From Thunnus maccoyii (lineage: Eukaryota > Chordata > Actinopteri > Scombriformes > Scombridae), in NCBI RefSeq assembly GCF_910596095.1, contig NC_056533.1:37298662-37362661 (forward strand): 64,000 nucleotides of DNA, given 5' to 3'. The position numbers were made by a program, and so were the translations under genes. How positions within the stretch are numbered: position 1 is the first letter of the stretch; every line of letters begins with the position of its first letter. Below, one piece after another: positions 33,649 to 45,930 of the stretch. The notes below the pieces were generated by a model, which searched no databases, had not been told where the DNA came from, and was given only the letters and a program-made list of their open reading frames with translations.

Positions 33649-36600
33649 ATGGTTTCCACACAGGTGCTCCTGCTTCAGCTGCTGCTGGTCTCACTGGCGT
33701 CTGCATCACATTTCTTTGGTGGAACTGTGACCTTCAGCTACAAAGGAAGAAACCCTGATGGAAGTTTTAAGGTGAGAAATTTAAACTTAATATGCAACAT
33801 GCATTATGGATAATTATGTTAGTTTTATAACTGGAAATCACTTAACTTCTGACTTTATTACAATTATTATTGCTATCATTTTATTTAGGTTCGATTATTG
33901 TCTGATATTGTCAAAGTTCAACACTTAAGTTGCAGATTTTTTCTTTCTTTTTAATATATATGATGTGATTGTTTTCCTTCTATTACTATATTTTACCGTC
34001 ATTTTTAAAAAATCTTCTTTTATAAAGTTTTTTAAGTACAATGAGAAGTGCCATATAAAATTATTGCATTTATTGTTTCTTTGTTAATAAATATCTTCAT
34101 TTTTGAGAGAGTAAAAATCCTCCTTTACACTGATTTTGCTTCCATACTGTATGTATTTATATCAAGATATGCAGGCTTATTTTTCAGCTCATCATGGGTA
34201 AGAACGTAAAAACCTTTTAAAAAATATATAAAAACTATTTTTCGTTTGTGCCTGGAAGTTATTTTACAAGAGTGCCAACAGAAACTTTATATCCAAATAT
34301 CTTTACGCCTGACTGTAATAATTGAATCCAGGAATGTAAAATGGTGTGGACTGCTTTTGTAAAATGTATAAAATTCTTTTTTTGTTTTTGTTTGTTGGCA
34401 GCATCCAGGGTGTCCAACGAGTTTGAATTTTTTCCCTAAACAAGCTTAGTTTTCTCTCATAAATGCCACACATTACTTAGGTTAAGGTAAACTTGAGTAC
34501 ACCCTGAATTATTTCATGTTGTGTGCAACATGTCTGCCCAGCAACTTCTCTGAATAATCAAAAAAAAAAACAAGCCCTATTCATTTTTTGACCAAGATAG
34601 AGCCTTTAGTTGTTGTTGCTCCAAAATGATTATGATCAAAACAGATAATCATCCATCTTAAAACTAGGATAAAATTCTATATTCAACATCTCTGAATGAC
34701 ATTGCATTATTACAATTGCTTATTTTGATCCTTTCCCACAGGTGGACGTTCGAAACCGGGCAACCTTCGATGGCTGTCAGTACTCCCACTACTGGAACTG
34801 TTACTCCGGCAACTGTGGCTACGATGTCAAAAGTCAGAGAGGCATACTTGACAGGAGCACAAATGCACCACAATCTAACAGGCAATGGTGTGAAACTGAG
34901 ACAGTGCGGACAAAACGTATCACAAATGACAAACCTTTCCAAATGAGGTAGGTTTTTCATTGAATTCAGTATTTAAGTCATATAAATACTGTTCTTAATA
35001 TCTATTCTTTGAATAGAGTCCATGGAGCATCTTATTCCTGCTTAAACTCATCCAGTTGCACATAATTGTATATTTTGTGGCTCTGCTTATCATAAAATTA
35101 GTGGTTATTAGATGCAGTACTTCAAGAGTGTTTGTTTCCACACCTACCAGGGCAGCTAGCTGCTGTTGGATCCCAACACGTAACTCTGGTAGTAGATGGA
35201 GACTACTGACTCATGTGGATTTGGGAACAAGATCTGACACCGGGGAGCCAAACAGGTCACCAGACATTGCCATTCTGCCTTTCCTACGGTAAGTCTCTTG
35301 CAGTTAGAGTGAAACAGTATCCTCTAATCATCAGAAACTGTGTAGAATTTAAAATTGTCCTTCTTTGGCGCTCCCCAGTGGTTGTACTGAAAAAGACACT
35401 GTGGTGGCAAATGACCATGCAAGCCCAAAAAGACTGAAATGAATGTGCTGAAAGCATCATAGCCTTCACACATTTTCACACAAACTGTTTCTGATGTCTG
35501 CAAACAAACACACATATCACCAGAATAGTCTGGAAAAATGATAATATCCCATAAAATCAGTGGCTTTAAATTAATTTACACATTGAATAATAAGAGTGTT
35601 CACTTATTTTGACCATCTGTAGTGCTTAGTCTAAAACATGGGGGGGAAATGGAAAAGATATTTTTCTGTTGGGAAGAGCCACAGTCTTCAGAAAAAGAAA
35701 ACAATTTACAAATTCCTTGCCTGGAAGATTTTTTTCAACAAGCCAATCAACCAAACAATTGTGTTTCTGTGGTTCTACATGTAACAAATTTTACTATACC
35801 AATACCAGCATTTTGCTTTATACTTTTTTCTTCTGTGAACATTTGTGAAGCACATTGTATTGCATCTTTTTGTATAAAATGTGCTATATAAATAGTGTGA
35901 TTATTTTTATCACTGTATTACTGCATTTGCTGTTTTTCATTTCTAGCTATCAACATGTGCATGTTTTTAATTCTGTTGATTTGATCCTTTTGTTTAAAGT
36001 TAAAAAACTGTCACTAACTCATGTTAATGTGCATATTCAAGAGTTCCTCAGAACTGCCCACGAACATACAGGCTGATGTCCTTTGATCCTGATGGTGACA
36101 AAGTTCGATGCAGATATGGAAATATTGGAGGTACAGAGTGCAACAGGTGCACCCAACCTTCAGGCTTCCATTTGGATCAGGTTAGTTGAAAAATCTATTT
36201 AATACTACATTGTACAGTAACGGACTGATACTTCAATCCTCAATCAACGTAAATGTTCACATTTTTAGGGCTCTTGCACATTACACTACCACTACGCCAA
36301 TGCCAACCCCAGAGTTTATGGATTTGAGTTGGTGGTGGAAGACTTCCCACAACGGCCGATCACACTGGCCTACACAGACGGATCCCGTTCCTCCAGATCT
36401 CCACTGACTGTGAGGAGAAAGAGACAAGCCTTTTGGCATTCTGCAACCACACCCTCACCCACAGCCCCATGGTGGTGGTGGCATCCTACAACCGCAGCAC
36501 CAGCCGCAACCGCAGCCCCATGGGGGTGGTGGTGGCATTCTACAACCACAGCACCAGCCACAACCACAGCCCCATGGTGGTGGCGGCAGCAATCTACAAC

Positions 36601-39600
36601 CACTACCGTAACACCAGCACCAGCCACAACCGCAGCCCCATGGTGGTGGTGGTGGCATTCTACACCCGCAGCACCAACCGCACCTGCACCCACAACCCCA
36701 TGGTGGTGGTGGTGGCATTCTACACCAGCAGCACCAACCGCTCCTGCACCCACAACCCCATGGTGGTGGTGGCATTCTACACCCGCAGCATCAACCACAA
36801 CCACCCCACCGTACACTACAACCACAGGACTCCCATACGCCACCACTCCTCCCCTCAGCAAACTACCTTTGCAGTTCTCTTTGCTTGGTAAGTCAGGTTT
36901 TACTCCTCATAACTGTCTGATTATATTTTTCATGAGTCAATCAACTAAATCACATTGAGCAAAAAAATATGTGGTTGCAGTGACCTCAAAATAGGTTGAG
37001 ACATTCATGCATGTTGCAGCTCTGGCAAGGCCTTAATGTGTGATATTTACGAAGGCCCGTAGCAAGGATTTTAGAAATAGTGAGGTCAGGAGTCCAAGTC
37101 TAAAAAAACTATTAATAATTACATTTTTGACACTATATCTATTCTGTTATTCCTAATAAAAACTATTCAGTTTTATTGCCTGTAATTTTGTTTCCCAACA
37201 TGAGGGTCTCTCATAAAGGAACACTCAATACTACACCTATAATGTTATCCAACTAACAATGGACGATTTGGAAAAAGAGGATCAAAATCAATGCAGCAAA
37301 AATCAATTTTTTATTCCAATCATTCTTTTTCCTTGTCAAAACCTGGCACCCATATTTACCCACAATACAACTGAAACCACTGACTGTTTATTTGGAGACT
37401 TGAGGGTATTATGCTAGTAGCAGCTAATGTAGCCTGGAGCTGCTAGTCTCAAGCAAGGATGAGAAGTGGACTACAGAGGTCTGGATTTTTTTCATTTTTA
37501 GACTTGTAGTCTTCAGCCCCAATCGACTCTGACTCAAGTGACACCTAATGAAAGACACTTGCTGTGACATCACTAGATGCCTAGGTGTGGCCAAACTGCA
37601 AAAGCTTGAAAGTTTTGACCCATAAAGAGCAGCACAGGGGCAGTTTTCTGACAGGTATTGAGTACATGTTGCAATTTAGAATTAAAAATTGATCTCTTTC
37701 TGAACTCCAGTGGACCCACCTGCTCCCTCATGTCAGGAGGGAGAGTACCTGCCAAGGTTTGTGAATCCAACACCCCAAAATGGAGAACGCATCCATGCAG
37801 AGGTCAACAAAGAAGTGGAGATCAGAGTGAAAGCACAAGCTCGATACTCAACGTAAGTGAGAACCAAAGTGATCAATGTGGCAGCAAAACATTCTCATCA
37901 ATAACATCAATAATCACAAGGAAATCTCTGGTTTCCTTGTTTTGTTTTCATACAGGATATATGATATCATCATTAGTGGGCCAACGAACATCAGCAAACA
38001 CAGAACTACACATGACGAGTTTGTCATTAGGTGGACGCCTATTCCAGAGGACTTGGGAGATCATTATCCGATCTGTTTTGCTGTTGAATCATTCACAGGG
38101 TGAGCCTTGGATTCATTTCTTTTATGTTTGCCTTATTATGTTTATGTAAAACTGTGTTTTAACTGTTTTACATATTTTGCAGGTCTGCTGTAACTGCCAC
38201 TCAAAGCCCAGTCACTGGCCATCACCATCACCATCCCACCCCGACTTCACAGTAGGTGACATTTCTCTGTGTTTGGTGTTTTGTAAAGTACATCTCTAAT
38301 CAAAAAGGTAGAATGCACTTCTCATGTTGTGACTGTAAAATGAAAATTGAAGAAAGCTATGATAAAAGATGGAACCTATCAAATCGCCAAGATGTAAAAT
38401 AATTCAATTCAAAAAAGCAAACAAATATGTATCAAAGGTTAAATCTAAAATTCAAAGGTAATAGTATCTGTATTTTCAGTTTTTTTAATTTTCAAGATTT
38501 CATAATTGTAAGAATATTAAAAGTTTGCAAGGCCATGTAAGGCCATCAGTTTAACTTATGAATAAAGTTATCTAAAATATACACTTTTCCAAGTTTGATT
38601 GTATTTAAGAGACAACAAATAAATCAATGTTCACCAATGCTTTTCAGGTCCGGCATCTATCAGTCTGACATGAGGTGTGTTCTGGTGGACGTTAAGAAGG
38701 AGGAAGGTGAGTCAATGGCTTACTTCAATGTCAAGATTTTGTAGTGTACAACTACAACTGTAGTGGTGTATATTTTCACCAAATATATTACCTGCTACTA
38801 TAAATAAGTTCCAAATGTAGGCCCCGTAAATTGGAAAGTCCCTCTTTTTGTTATTATACTTCCACCGCAGCTCAACAGGGAAACACTGTCTGAGGAAACA
38901 CAAAGAGGGAATTTGATGCTAAAAAGACTGTAAATGTGGCAGATATCCACTTGATATGACTATTTTTGCACAGAATGACGGTGGATTTTGGCCTCCATCA
39001 TGAACACTAAAAGCACATTTGAAGGGGATCTTTTAGTAGCCAGTATGAACAGGAGGATTACTTTTAGTGAGGAAAACCTCTTTCACTGTTCATATGGACA
39101 CCTTACTGCTGTTTTAAGACACTTGAAAAATAGTGAACCTGTCCTTTAAACATAGCTGGCTACTTACACATTATTGAATATTGTTTGATTTTATCACTCT
39201 GTATAGAAAATATGCAGTTTTCAGCATAATGTGGGAACAAAATGGTTAAAAAATATTTCCCTTGCTCTAGTTAAAACCAACGTGATCTGCAGTGAGTCCA
39301 CAATGACAGTAGAGGTTGAGAAATCTTCACTCTCTGGATTCCATGAGGATCGTCTGCAGCTCAGTGATCCCACCAACATCGCCTGCAGCCTCCAACACCA
39401 CTCAAACAGCACACACGTCATCGCTGTCATCCCCCTCAACGCCTGCGGCACTCAGCTTGAGGTAATGAAGGGTCATTGGTTTCATTATATGCTGTTTGTG
39501 ATCACTGCTTTGAGGACTGAATAAATAACTTTTTACTCCGCAGGAGGATGAGGACTACCTCATTTTCAAGAATGAAATCACCACGGTTGACAACCACAGA

Positions 39601-41641
39601 GACCTGATCACCAGGAAACACCTGCTGGAAGTGGAGTTCTACTGCCAGTACCCCAAACGGGGAAATGTGACACTGGGTTTCACTGCACACAGGAAGAATG
39701 TCACAGTGTGGGAGAAGGGCTTCGGCACATTCACCTACCAGTTTGAGTTCTACCAAACCAATCAATTCCGAACCATGAAAGATCCAAATTCATACCCTCT
39801 GGAGTATGATGTAGGGAGCAGGGTCTACATGGAGATCGAGGCCTCCTCTTCAGTCAACAACACTGAGCTGTTTGTGGAGTCCTGCTGGGCTGCACCGTAT
39901 GATAACCCCAACTACTGGCCAACCTACCCCATCATTGAAAATGGGTAAGCATGAGTACACACCCTAATGGTGGCAGAGGAAATAGCAGAATCTTTATGAG
40001 ACGTTTGTATATTCTTCTTGTGTCCAGTATATGTGGGTTTATCCCGGGAGCTCTGGTTTCCTTGCACAGACCAAAGACATGCAGATTTGGTGAAGTGGTG
40101 AATGTAAGCGTGAATGGTTGTCTGTATAAAAGGTGACCTGGGTGCATTGTACACCACCAACTCTCCATCCAGATTGAAATTAAATGTCAATCTATCTTCC
40201 ACCAGTGTGTTTCTGCTTGCAGATGGTTATCTCCTTCTACCTTAGAGGTTTATCTATGTGATATGAACATGTCTCAATGTCCTAATGCCTGAAAAAACCC
40301 TGCTGTACTTACTTCACCTCTTTGGCATAACCATGTTTCTTTTCCTTATCCTGTAAATACCCTCAATAGTATATTTATATTCTGCCCATATAATAGCTTC
40401 CATTGTAAGGCTTGGAGTCACAGAGACAAAGTTTCATGTCTCTTTTTGTTTCTTTGGCTAGGTGTAACGTGGATGAGACTGTTAAAACCCATTCCGCCGA
40501 CAATCAGAGACAATTCAGGTTCTGCATGGAGGCCTTCAAGTTCATTGGAATGCATGACCAGGTAAGGAATGAACTATTCAGTTAGACTGGAGCAAATGAC
40601 TGTGAGAGGTTTTGGTGATATCTCTAAATGCTTAGTTTTACACTTTGTGCATGTGCTTATTTGCTTTTTGCTGAAAGTAAACAAGAGGCTGGAGCCGGTT
40701 AGCTTAGCTTAGCATAAAGACTGGAAACAGGAGGAAACAGCTAGCCAAGGTCTGTCCAAAGGTTAAAAAATCTGCAATGCTGCACCTCTAAAGCTCACAA
40801 ATTAATATTCATGGATATCTTATTTTTAATCTGTACAAACACTGAAGTGTAAAAACTACAAGTTGTTTTTTTACAGGGGGTCATCGGCCAGAATATTTCT
40901 TAGCTGGGAACTGTTACGTCCTAGAGTTTTACAATTTTACACTTCGTGGTTTTTGTGCAGATTAAACAAGCAAAATAAAATGTGTTAATTAATGAAGTTT
41001 TGGGGGGCTAGTACGTCAATTTTGGAATCTTCAGAAAGAGCTAAACTAGCTGTTTCTAGTCTTAACGCTAAGCTAAGCTAAGCAAAGTGGAGCAGAGGTT
41101 TGGCCTTGTATGTGGGGTCTGAGTACAAACAACTCAGCTATTTGTTTACTTAGAGACACATCAGTATATCTGCTGATATAATGACAGCATGTCCTGTTAT
41201 ATTCAGGTGTACATCAGCTGCTCAGTCCTGATGTGTGAAGCAGGGAACCCCAACACCAGATGCTCACGGGGATGCATCAACTCCACACGGTCGGGAAGTC
41301 ACCACCATCATCATCGCAAGAGGGAGGCCGTCATCCAAAGTGCAAGCCACTTTGTTTCCCAGGGTCCACTGCGCCTAAGGAGATCAGCAGAGAGCACTGT
41401 AAACACAGGTATGATTACATGAAACATAAAATGTTCTCTGAACAACACAACTGCCTTGTTTGTCTGCCTCAAATTCAAATTGTCTCTCTTTTCTCCAGTG
41501 ACCAACCTGAACCTGAACCTGAACCTGGTATTCATCGCTGGATGTCTTCTAGCAGCTGTTGGCATGATCAGTGCAGTGGTCATGTACAAAACCAAAATGT
41601 CAAAGGTCAAATACCAACCTTTGCCTGTATTTGAAAGCTAG
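33649..41641 (+). CDS. ZP-domain type I membrane protein with Trp-rich mucin-like repeats, 14 exons, 891 aa
   Basis: Exons: 33649-33771, 34742-34947, 35151-35288, 36042-36180, 36269-36887, 37711-37852, 37956-38099, 38183-38251, 38648-38706, 39271-39461, 39544-39944, 40462-40561, 41207-41408, 41499-41641. All borders are GT-AG and phases fit, giving 2,676 nt and 891 aa with no stop. Signal peptide at residues 1-20. A Cys-rich N-terminal module covers 21-245. RRKR at 251-254 is a furin-like site. Residues 255-400 are Thr/Pro/Ala-rich with six Trp clusters. An unnamed module covers about 410-545 and carries HHHHH (517-521). The ZP module is about 548-805, with ZP-N cysteines 553, 585, 605 and 644 and ZP-C cysteines 724-800. 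HHHHHRKR (809-816) is the likely C-terminal processing site. A TM helix is at about 853-873, with a short basic tail. ZP proteins usually polymerise after cleavage before the TM. The exact ortholog is unknown. Confidence 0.9.
36425..36860 (+). repeat. In-frame minisatellite coding six poly-tryptophan clusters
   Basis: Within exon 5, runs of TGG recur between Ala/Thr/Pro codons. Trp clusters fall at protein residues 270-273, 287-291 (WGWWW), 305-307, 327-331, 347-351 and 367-370. The last three are exactly 60 bp (20 codons) apart with near-identical spacers (HSTPAAPTAPAPTTP). The frame is fixed by both flanking splice phases. The same DNA is open in other frames: the antisense frame gives His-rich and the +1 frame Val-rich products, which are shadows. 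Confidence 0.85.
38860..39150. repeat. Dispersed repeat 'gagggaatt' family, copy in intron 9 of the ZP gene
   Basis: 'cagctcaacagggaaacact' with 'cacaaagagggaatttgatg', 'aaaagactgtaa', 'gcacagaatgacggtggatt', 'agccagtatgaacaggagga' and 'gacacttgaaaaatagtgaa' follow the same order as the 24.5-kb copy. It does not disturb the neighbouring splice sites. Confidence 0.65.
40701..41083. mobile_element. MITE with inverted ends in intron 12 of the ZP gene
   Basis: The left end 'agcttagcttagcataaaga' continuing 'ctggaaaca' is mirrored at 41051-41083 by 'tgtttctagtcttaacgcta' continuing 'agctaagct'. Length is about 380 bp and there is no coding sequence. It resembles a very common teleost MITE. Confidence 0.65.
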
Positions 41642-41789
41642 GACAGCAGCATGTGCAGAATACCAATTCTATATTCATTATGTTTGAAACTATAAAGCAA
41701 TTTTGATAATTTCTGCTATCAAATATTGGGTGTTCGTGTATCAGAAATAACAGGTGATTTATGTGTACATCTAAATTAATCAATTTTAT

Positions 41790-41795
41790 ATTAAA
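41790..41795 (+). terminator. Polyadenylation signal ATTAAA for the ZP gene
   Basis: ATTAAA about 150 bp after the stop codon, the first reasonable signal downstream. A second candidate (cattaaaac) lies near 41853. Confidence 0.4.
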
Positions 41796-42079
41796 GATTA
41801 GGTTCACATTTTTATAAATCCATTTTAAAACAATACTCACTTGTTATTGTATACATTAAAACAGTGTTTGATCATTGCTGTTGCTCCTCTTGCTCATTCT
41901 AGCTGTAAGAAGATCCCTTCCTGAGGTGATATGAAATGATGGACAGAATCCAGTCCTCGTTCTGTGTAAACATTGCTTCTTAAGTTCAGATAAAGTTAAT
42001 ATGAAGCTTCTGCAGTCTGAGTTAGACAAATTGAGTGGTTATCTTTCAAACTTACAATCTTTTTAATACAAAATTTCCT

Positions 42080-42400
42080 CTTTGTGCTTCAGCGGACAGT
42101 GTTTGATTGCTGAGGCATGACAGAAGGACACAAAGAGGGAATTCTGTACCACAAAGACTAGCTTTGGAAGATACCAAATTGATTTGTTTAACTCACTCTG
42201 CAGAAGCCTCATATCAGCATTTGTTGACCTTTAAAATGTATTTCTATACAGAACAAGCACTGTGGATTTTGTCTATTGTCACCTATATTGAAATTGTTTT
42301 TGAAGAAATCTTTATGTTGCTAGTATTAACAGGAGAAATTGTTGCAGCAAACAAAAATCTTAAACTATCATTTAACATCCTTAAAATGTCTACTTTGTAT
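42080..42400. repeat. Dispersed repeat 'gagggaatt' family, copy at 42.1 kb
   Basis: 'cacaaagagggaattctgta', 'ctttggaagata', 'gaagcctcatatcag' and 'tagtattaacaggagaaat' match the order in the copies at 24.5 and 38.9 kb. Confidence 0.6.
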
Positions 42401-43029
42401 ACACTGAAAAATACTCCAGAGAGGAACAAAAAGTGTGTGTGAGCCTTGTAACCCAGAAAGTTTTATATTGAGCCACACTGAAAGGATGATCAGCTGGCAC
42501 TGCAGCTGCTGGGTGATTGTTCATTTGCGGTGGTCAACGCTGTAGAATGTCAAGAAACTTTACAAGTACTTCTACTATTCTGTATTACTGTATGATTTAA
42601 AACAACAATCTAGACTGATTTGTAATGTGTAATCCTGTATTATCACAATCATTTCTATGTCAAATGCTCTCATTACATGGGAAAAAAATTGAGGAGACCG
42701 AAGTCAATCTTGATACTCTTGCTTAATTGATCAATAAAAATGTATGCTCTCATTAATATATGTTCACTTTTGTTCACTTTAATTCTGTAAAACACATTAC
42801 TTTTAATACTTTCAAGTTGTTGAACTTCATCACTTTTATATGTCGACTTACTGTGCATACTGACAGTTAATTAACCAACATTCAACAGAATCAGATCGCA
42901 ACCACAGTAATCCAGTATAAGTTATTGAACGTTATAAATTGTAAAAATACACAGGAAAATTATCACTATGAATAAGTATTGTTAATGTGAGGACCTTTAC
43001 CTGCATCCTATGGATGTGCTGGGAGGCAT
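42401..43029. other. Intergenic DNA, no gene recognised
   Basis: AT-rich spacer between the ZP gene's downstream repeat and the R2-type LINE. Nothing else seen. Confidence 0.4.
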
Positions 43030-45600
43030 CATCATTGGATCAAGAATTTTATGCACTGGGGCTCTGCTCGCCAGATGTCAGTCCAAGTGAACCTTTGTTC
43101 CACTGCACTCTCCCATCTCATCCATGCCCCCTGTTGCTACATGCCTAGCATACTGCTTTTTCTTGCTTCCTCCATTTATGCTCTCACTTCTTCCTGGAAA
43201 AGCAGCAGCCTCTCCTTGCCCTGGACCTTGTTGTATTGAGGCGTCGGAAAGCCTCCCAAGCCTGTTCTTCCAATTGCCACTGCCCCCACCACCGCCTTAT
43301 GCCTCAGGGTCACTTCTGCCCTCTCCAGCTCCCCGGTGGTGCTCCATTTCCTATCAGTGTGGATTTCATTGCCAGCCGCTGAGACTTTGGGATAATTGGA
43401 GTCTATGTACTGCAATGCCTCTCTAGGCTGGAAGACCTTAAACTCTTCCATGAAACTGTTGAAAGGAAGCTGCAGGATGTTATTCTTCCCGTACAGAGCT
43501 GCGCTGCTAAGGCTGCATGGTAAGCTGAGCCACCTGCAGAAGTATCCGCTGATTCTCCTCTCCATTGTCTCCACTGATGTGATGGGTACATTGTAAACCA
43601 GCAACGGCCAGATGATCCATGGCAGGATGCCATGTTGGTATATCCAGGACTTGAATTTTCCAGGCAGTCCTGACTTGTCCACTCTGTTGAGCCAGGTCTC
43701 TAGCTCCTTGATGCCTGGATGGCTGCCACATCCCTGAGGCTGTGGTCAAAACATTTTCCCAAACTCGTGACTGACTTCACATTCATAGATGGAATTGCGG
43801 TGCCATCCAGGGCAAAGTAGAATTTGTCAGAGACTCTGCCTTTCTTCAGAACAAGTGACCTGGACTTGGCAGGCCTGAAGCTCATCCTTGCCCACTTGAT
43901 AAGCCTCTTCAGTCCTTGGAGGATTCATCTGCTGCCTGGTACAGAGAATGGCCATCCATGTAGGCCCTGGTGGGGGGCAGTCGCATGCCAGACTTGGTTA
44001 ATGGGCCTCCACACTCCACCTCTGCAGTTTTTATGACCGTGTTCATGGCAAGGGCAAAGAGGGTGACTGATATTGTACGTTCAGTGATGATGCCCTTCTC
44101 CAGCCGATGCCAACTTGATGCTACTGGCCCAGAAGTTACTCTCAATCTGAAGTTGCTATAGTAATCCAGGATGAGGTCCTTGATCTTACTAGGAACATGG
44201 TACCAGTTTAGTGCAGTCTCTACCAACTTGTGTGGTATTGACCCATATGCATTAGCCAGATTTACCACAGCACAACCCCTCACGTGCCGCTCTAATCAGC
44301 TGGGTGACTGTATGTTCAAGGCAGCCCAGCATCCCTGGAGTCCCATCTTTCTGCACTGAGGTGTCAATATAGTTGTTCTTTGGCAGAAAGTCTGTCGTCC
44401 ACCGGGACAAGACGCTGAAGTAAATCTTGCCTTCGACAATTAGCAGCGAGATAGGTCTAAACTGCTCAATGTTTGTGGAATTCTCTTACTTGGGATTCAA
44501 CACACCTTCAGCATAATCTCCACTGCTCGGCAACGACCCCCCTGCGTCACATTGTCCATGTGAGTTTCCAGAGGAGTTTGAGTAGTTCTGGACAGTGCTT
44601 GTGAACCTTGTATGGTACTCCACTCGGTCCAGGGGCTGAGCTGGCTCTAGCTGCTTTCACCACCTTCTGGATCTCTTTCAGGCTCGGCTCCCTCATGTCA
44701 AAGTTGACTTTTGGGGCTGGTTGGTCAAGAAGGGCTCTTTGGTGTTCCAGCTCCTGGTCTCTCATAGGATCATGCTGAAAGTGATCTACTTCCTCCTTGA
44801 AGCATGTGAGATGTTCGCTGTGCTTGCTACCAAGTAACTGCTTTGTGAAGCCAAAGGGGTTGACTATAAAAGCAGCTCTCTTCCTGGCTCTCTCCCTGTC
44901 CCATCTCTTGTGCCACTCTGCCCTCTGCAGGGTCATGAGCTTCCTCCTGATGATGTTATGGAGCTCAGCAAGGGGTGGTTTCTCCTCCTCCTCTGCGCTC
45001 TAGTGCTGCTTTGTGAGGACCTGGAGCTCTTGCCGCAGCTGGTGGATCTTTCCTGTTCTTTTGTTCATGATGTAAGGTGCTTTAATGTTCCTCTCCTTCT
45101 CTTATCCAAATCACTTTGCTCCATAACTTACAATGACTGCAGACATGGCTTCCAGACAGCTGTCAGCATCCCCTTCCACATGTTTGATATTATTCAGGCA
45201 GTGTCTTCCCCGAATTGGTGCCACTCTCTCTGCATGCCGGCTGGGGGCCATGTCACCTGCGCCTTTTGGACTACTGTACCTGGTGATGGAGCGTCTGGTG
45301 CTTGGAGGTGCTGGGTACTGTGGGGTGATTCCGGGCTGGGCTCCTCCTGCGTCTCACCAGGGTCAGACCCTGTGTGCTGCACTGTCAGACCCTGTGCGCT
45401 GTACTGTCGGCTCCTGCACCAAGCACTTCATCCTGGTCTGATGTATTTTTAGTCCACGCAGGTTTTTGCAGACCTTGCCGCAGATGCATCTCATAGTCAT
45501 TGTTCCATTTGCGTTCGTCATCATCATTTGGTGCGTCCTTGTGGGGTTCTTATTCCCCAACCCCTTGGGCTCCACCCACTTGGGCTCCCCTGGGGTTATG
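43030..45600 (-). pseudogene. R2/NeSL-type LINE polyprotein, decayed
   Basis: Reading the minus strand from 45575 downward, there is an N-terminal zinc finger (CICGKVCKNLRGLKIH then C). Next comes the pre-RT region (RWDRERARKRAAFIVNPFGF, PSLKEIQKVVKAARASSAPG), then RT with LANAYGSIPH (about 44257-44228) and a damaged active site AYMDG in place of YMDD (about 43973-43959). Then follow FRPAKSRSLVLKKGRVSDKF, SGLPGKFKSWIYQHGILPWI, RRISGYFCRWLSLP, REALQYIDS and WESAVEQRFTWTDIW. Order and motifs fit the site-specific R2/NeSL-like LINEs common in fish. The restriction-like endonuclease at the C-terminus is missing. Many frameshifts and stops. Dead copy, 3' truncated. Confidence 0.8.
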
Positions 45601-45930
45601 TAATAGAATGTGGATCGGTAGCTTGTTGTGGGTTCTGCCTCTCAAAACTATTCTCAGTTGTCAACCAGACTGTTACTGGTAGTCACTGGTGTGACCAGAC
45701 TGAATAGGTGAAAGATACATCCTGCAGATGCGCTGGGACGCATTATCAGTGAGAAAAATATTAAAAGTGGCTTATGAAGTTTCAAGCTCTTGCATGTAGC
45801 CTGAATCATCATCAATCCTCCATTCACAGACTGCAATCCTGATGTAAAAGCCAATATGAGTGCCATGGAACAATGAATCATTAAAACATAATACTGCCTG
45901 CAACTGTCCAGGATGGCCATTGTGGTGATT

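Noticed and set aside
36455-36861. Antisense and +1 frames in the ZP gene exon 5 (His-, Cys/Pro/Gly- and Val-rich)
   Set aside because: Both splice phases and the joined neighbouring exons fix the Trp frame. The others are composition shadows.
44910-45452. Plus-strand 180-codon frame within the R2-type LINE
   Set aside because: It is antisense to the recognisable minus-strand LINE coding sequence and has no motif.
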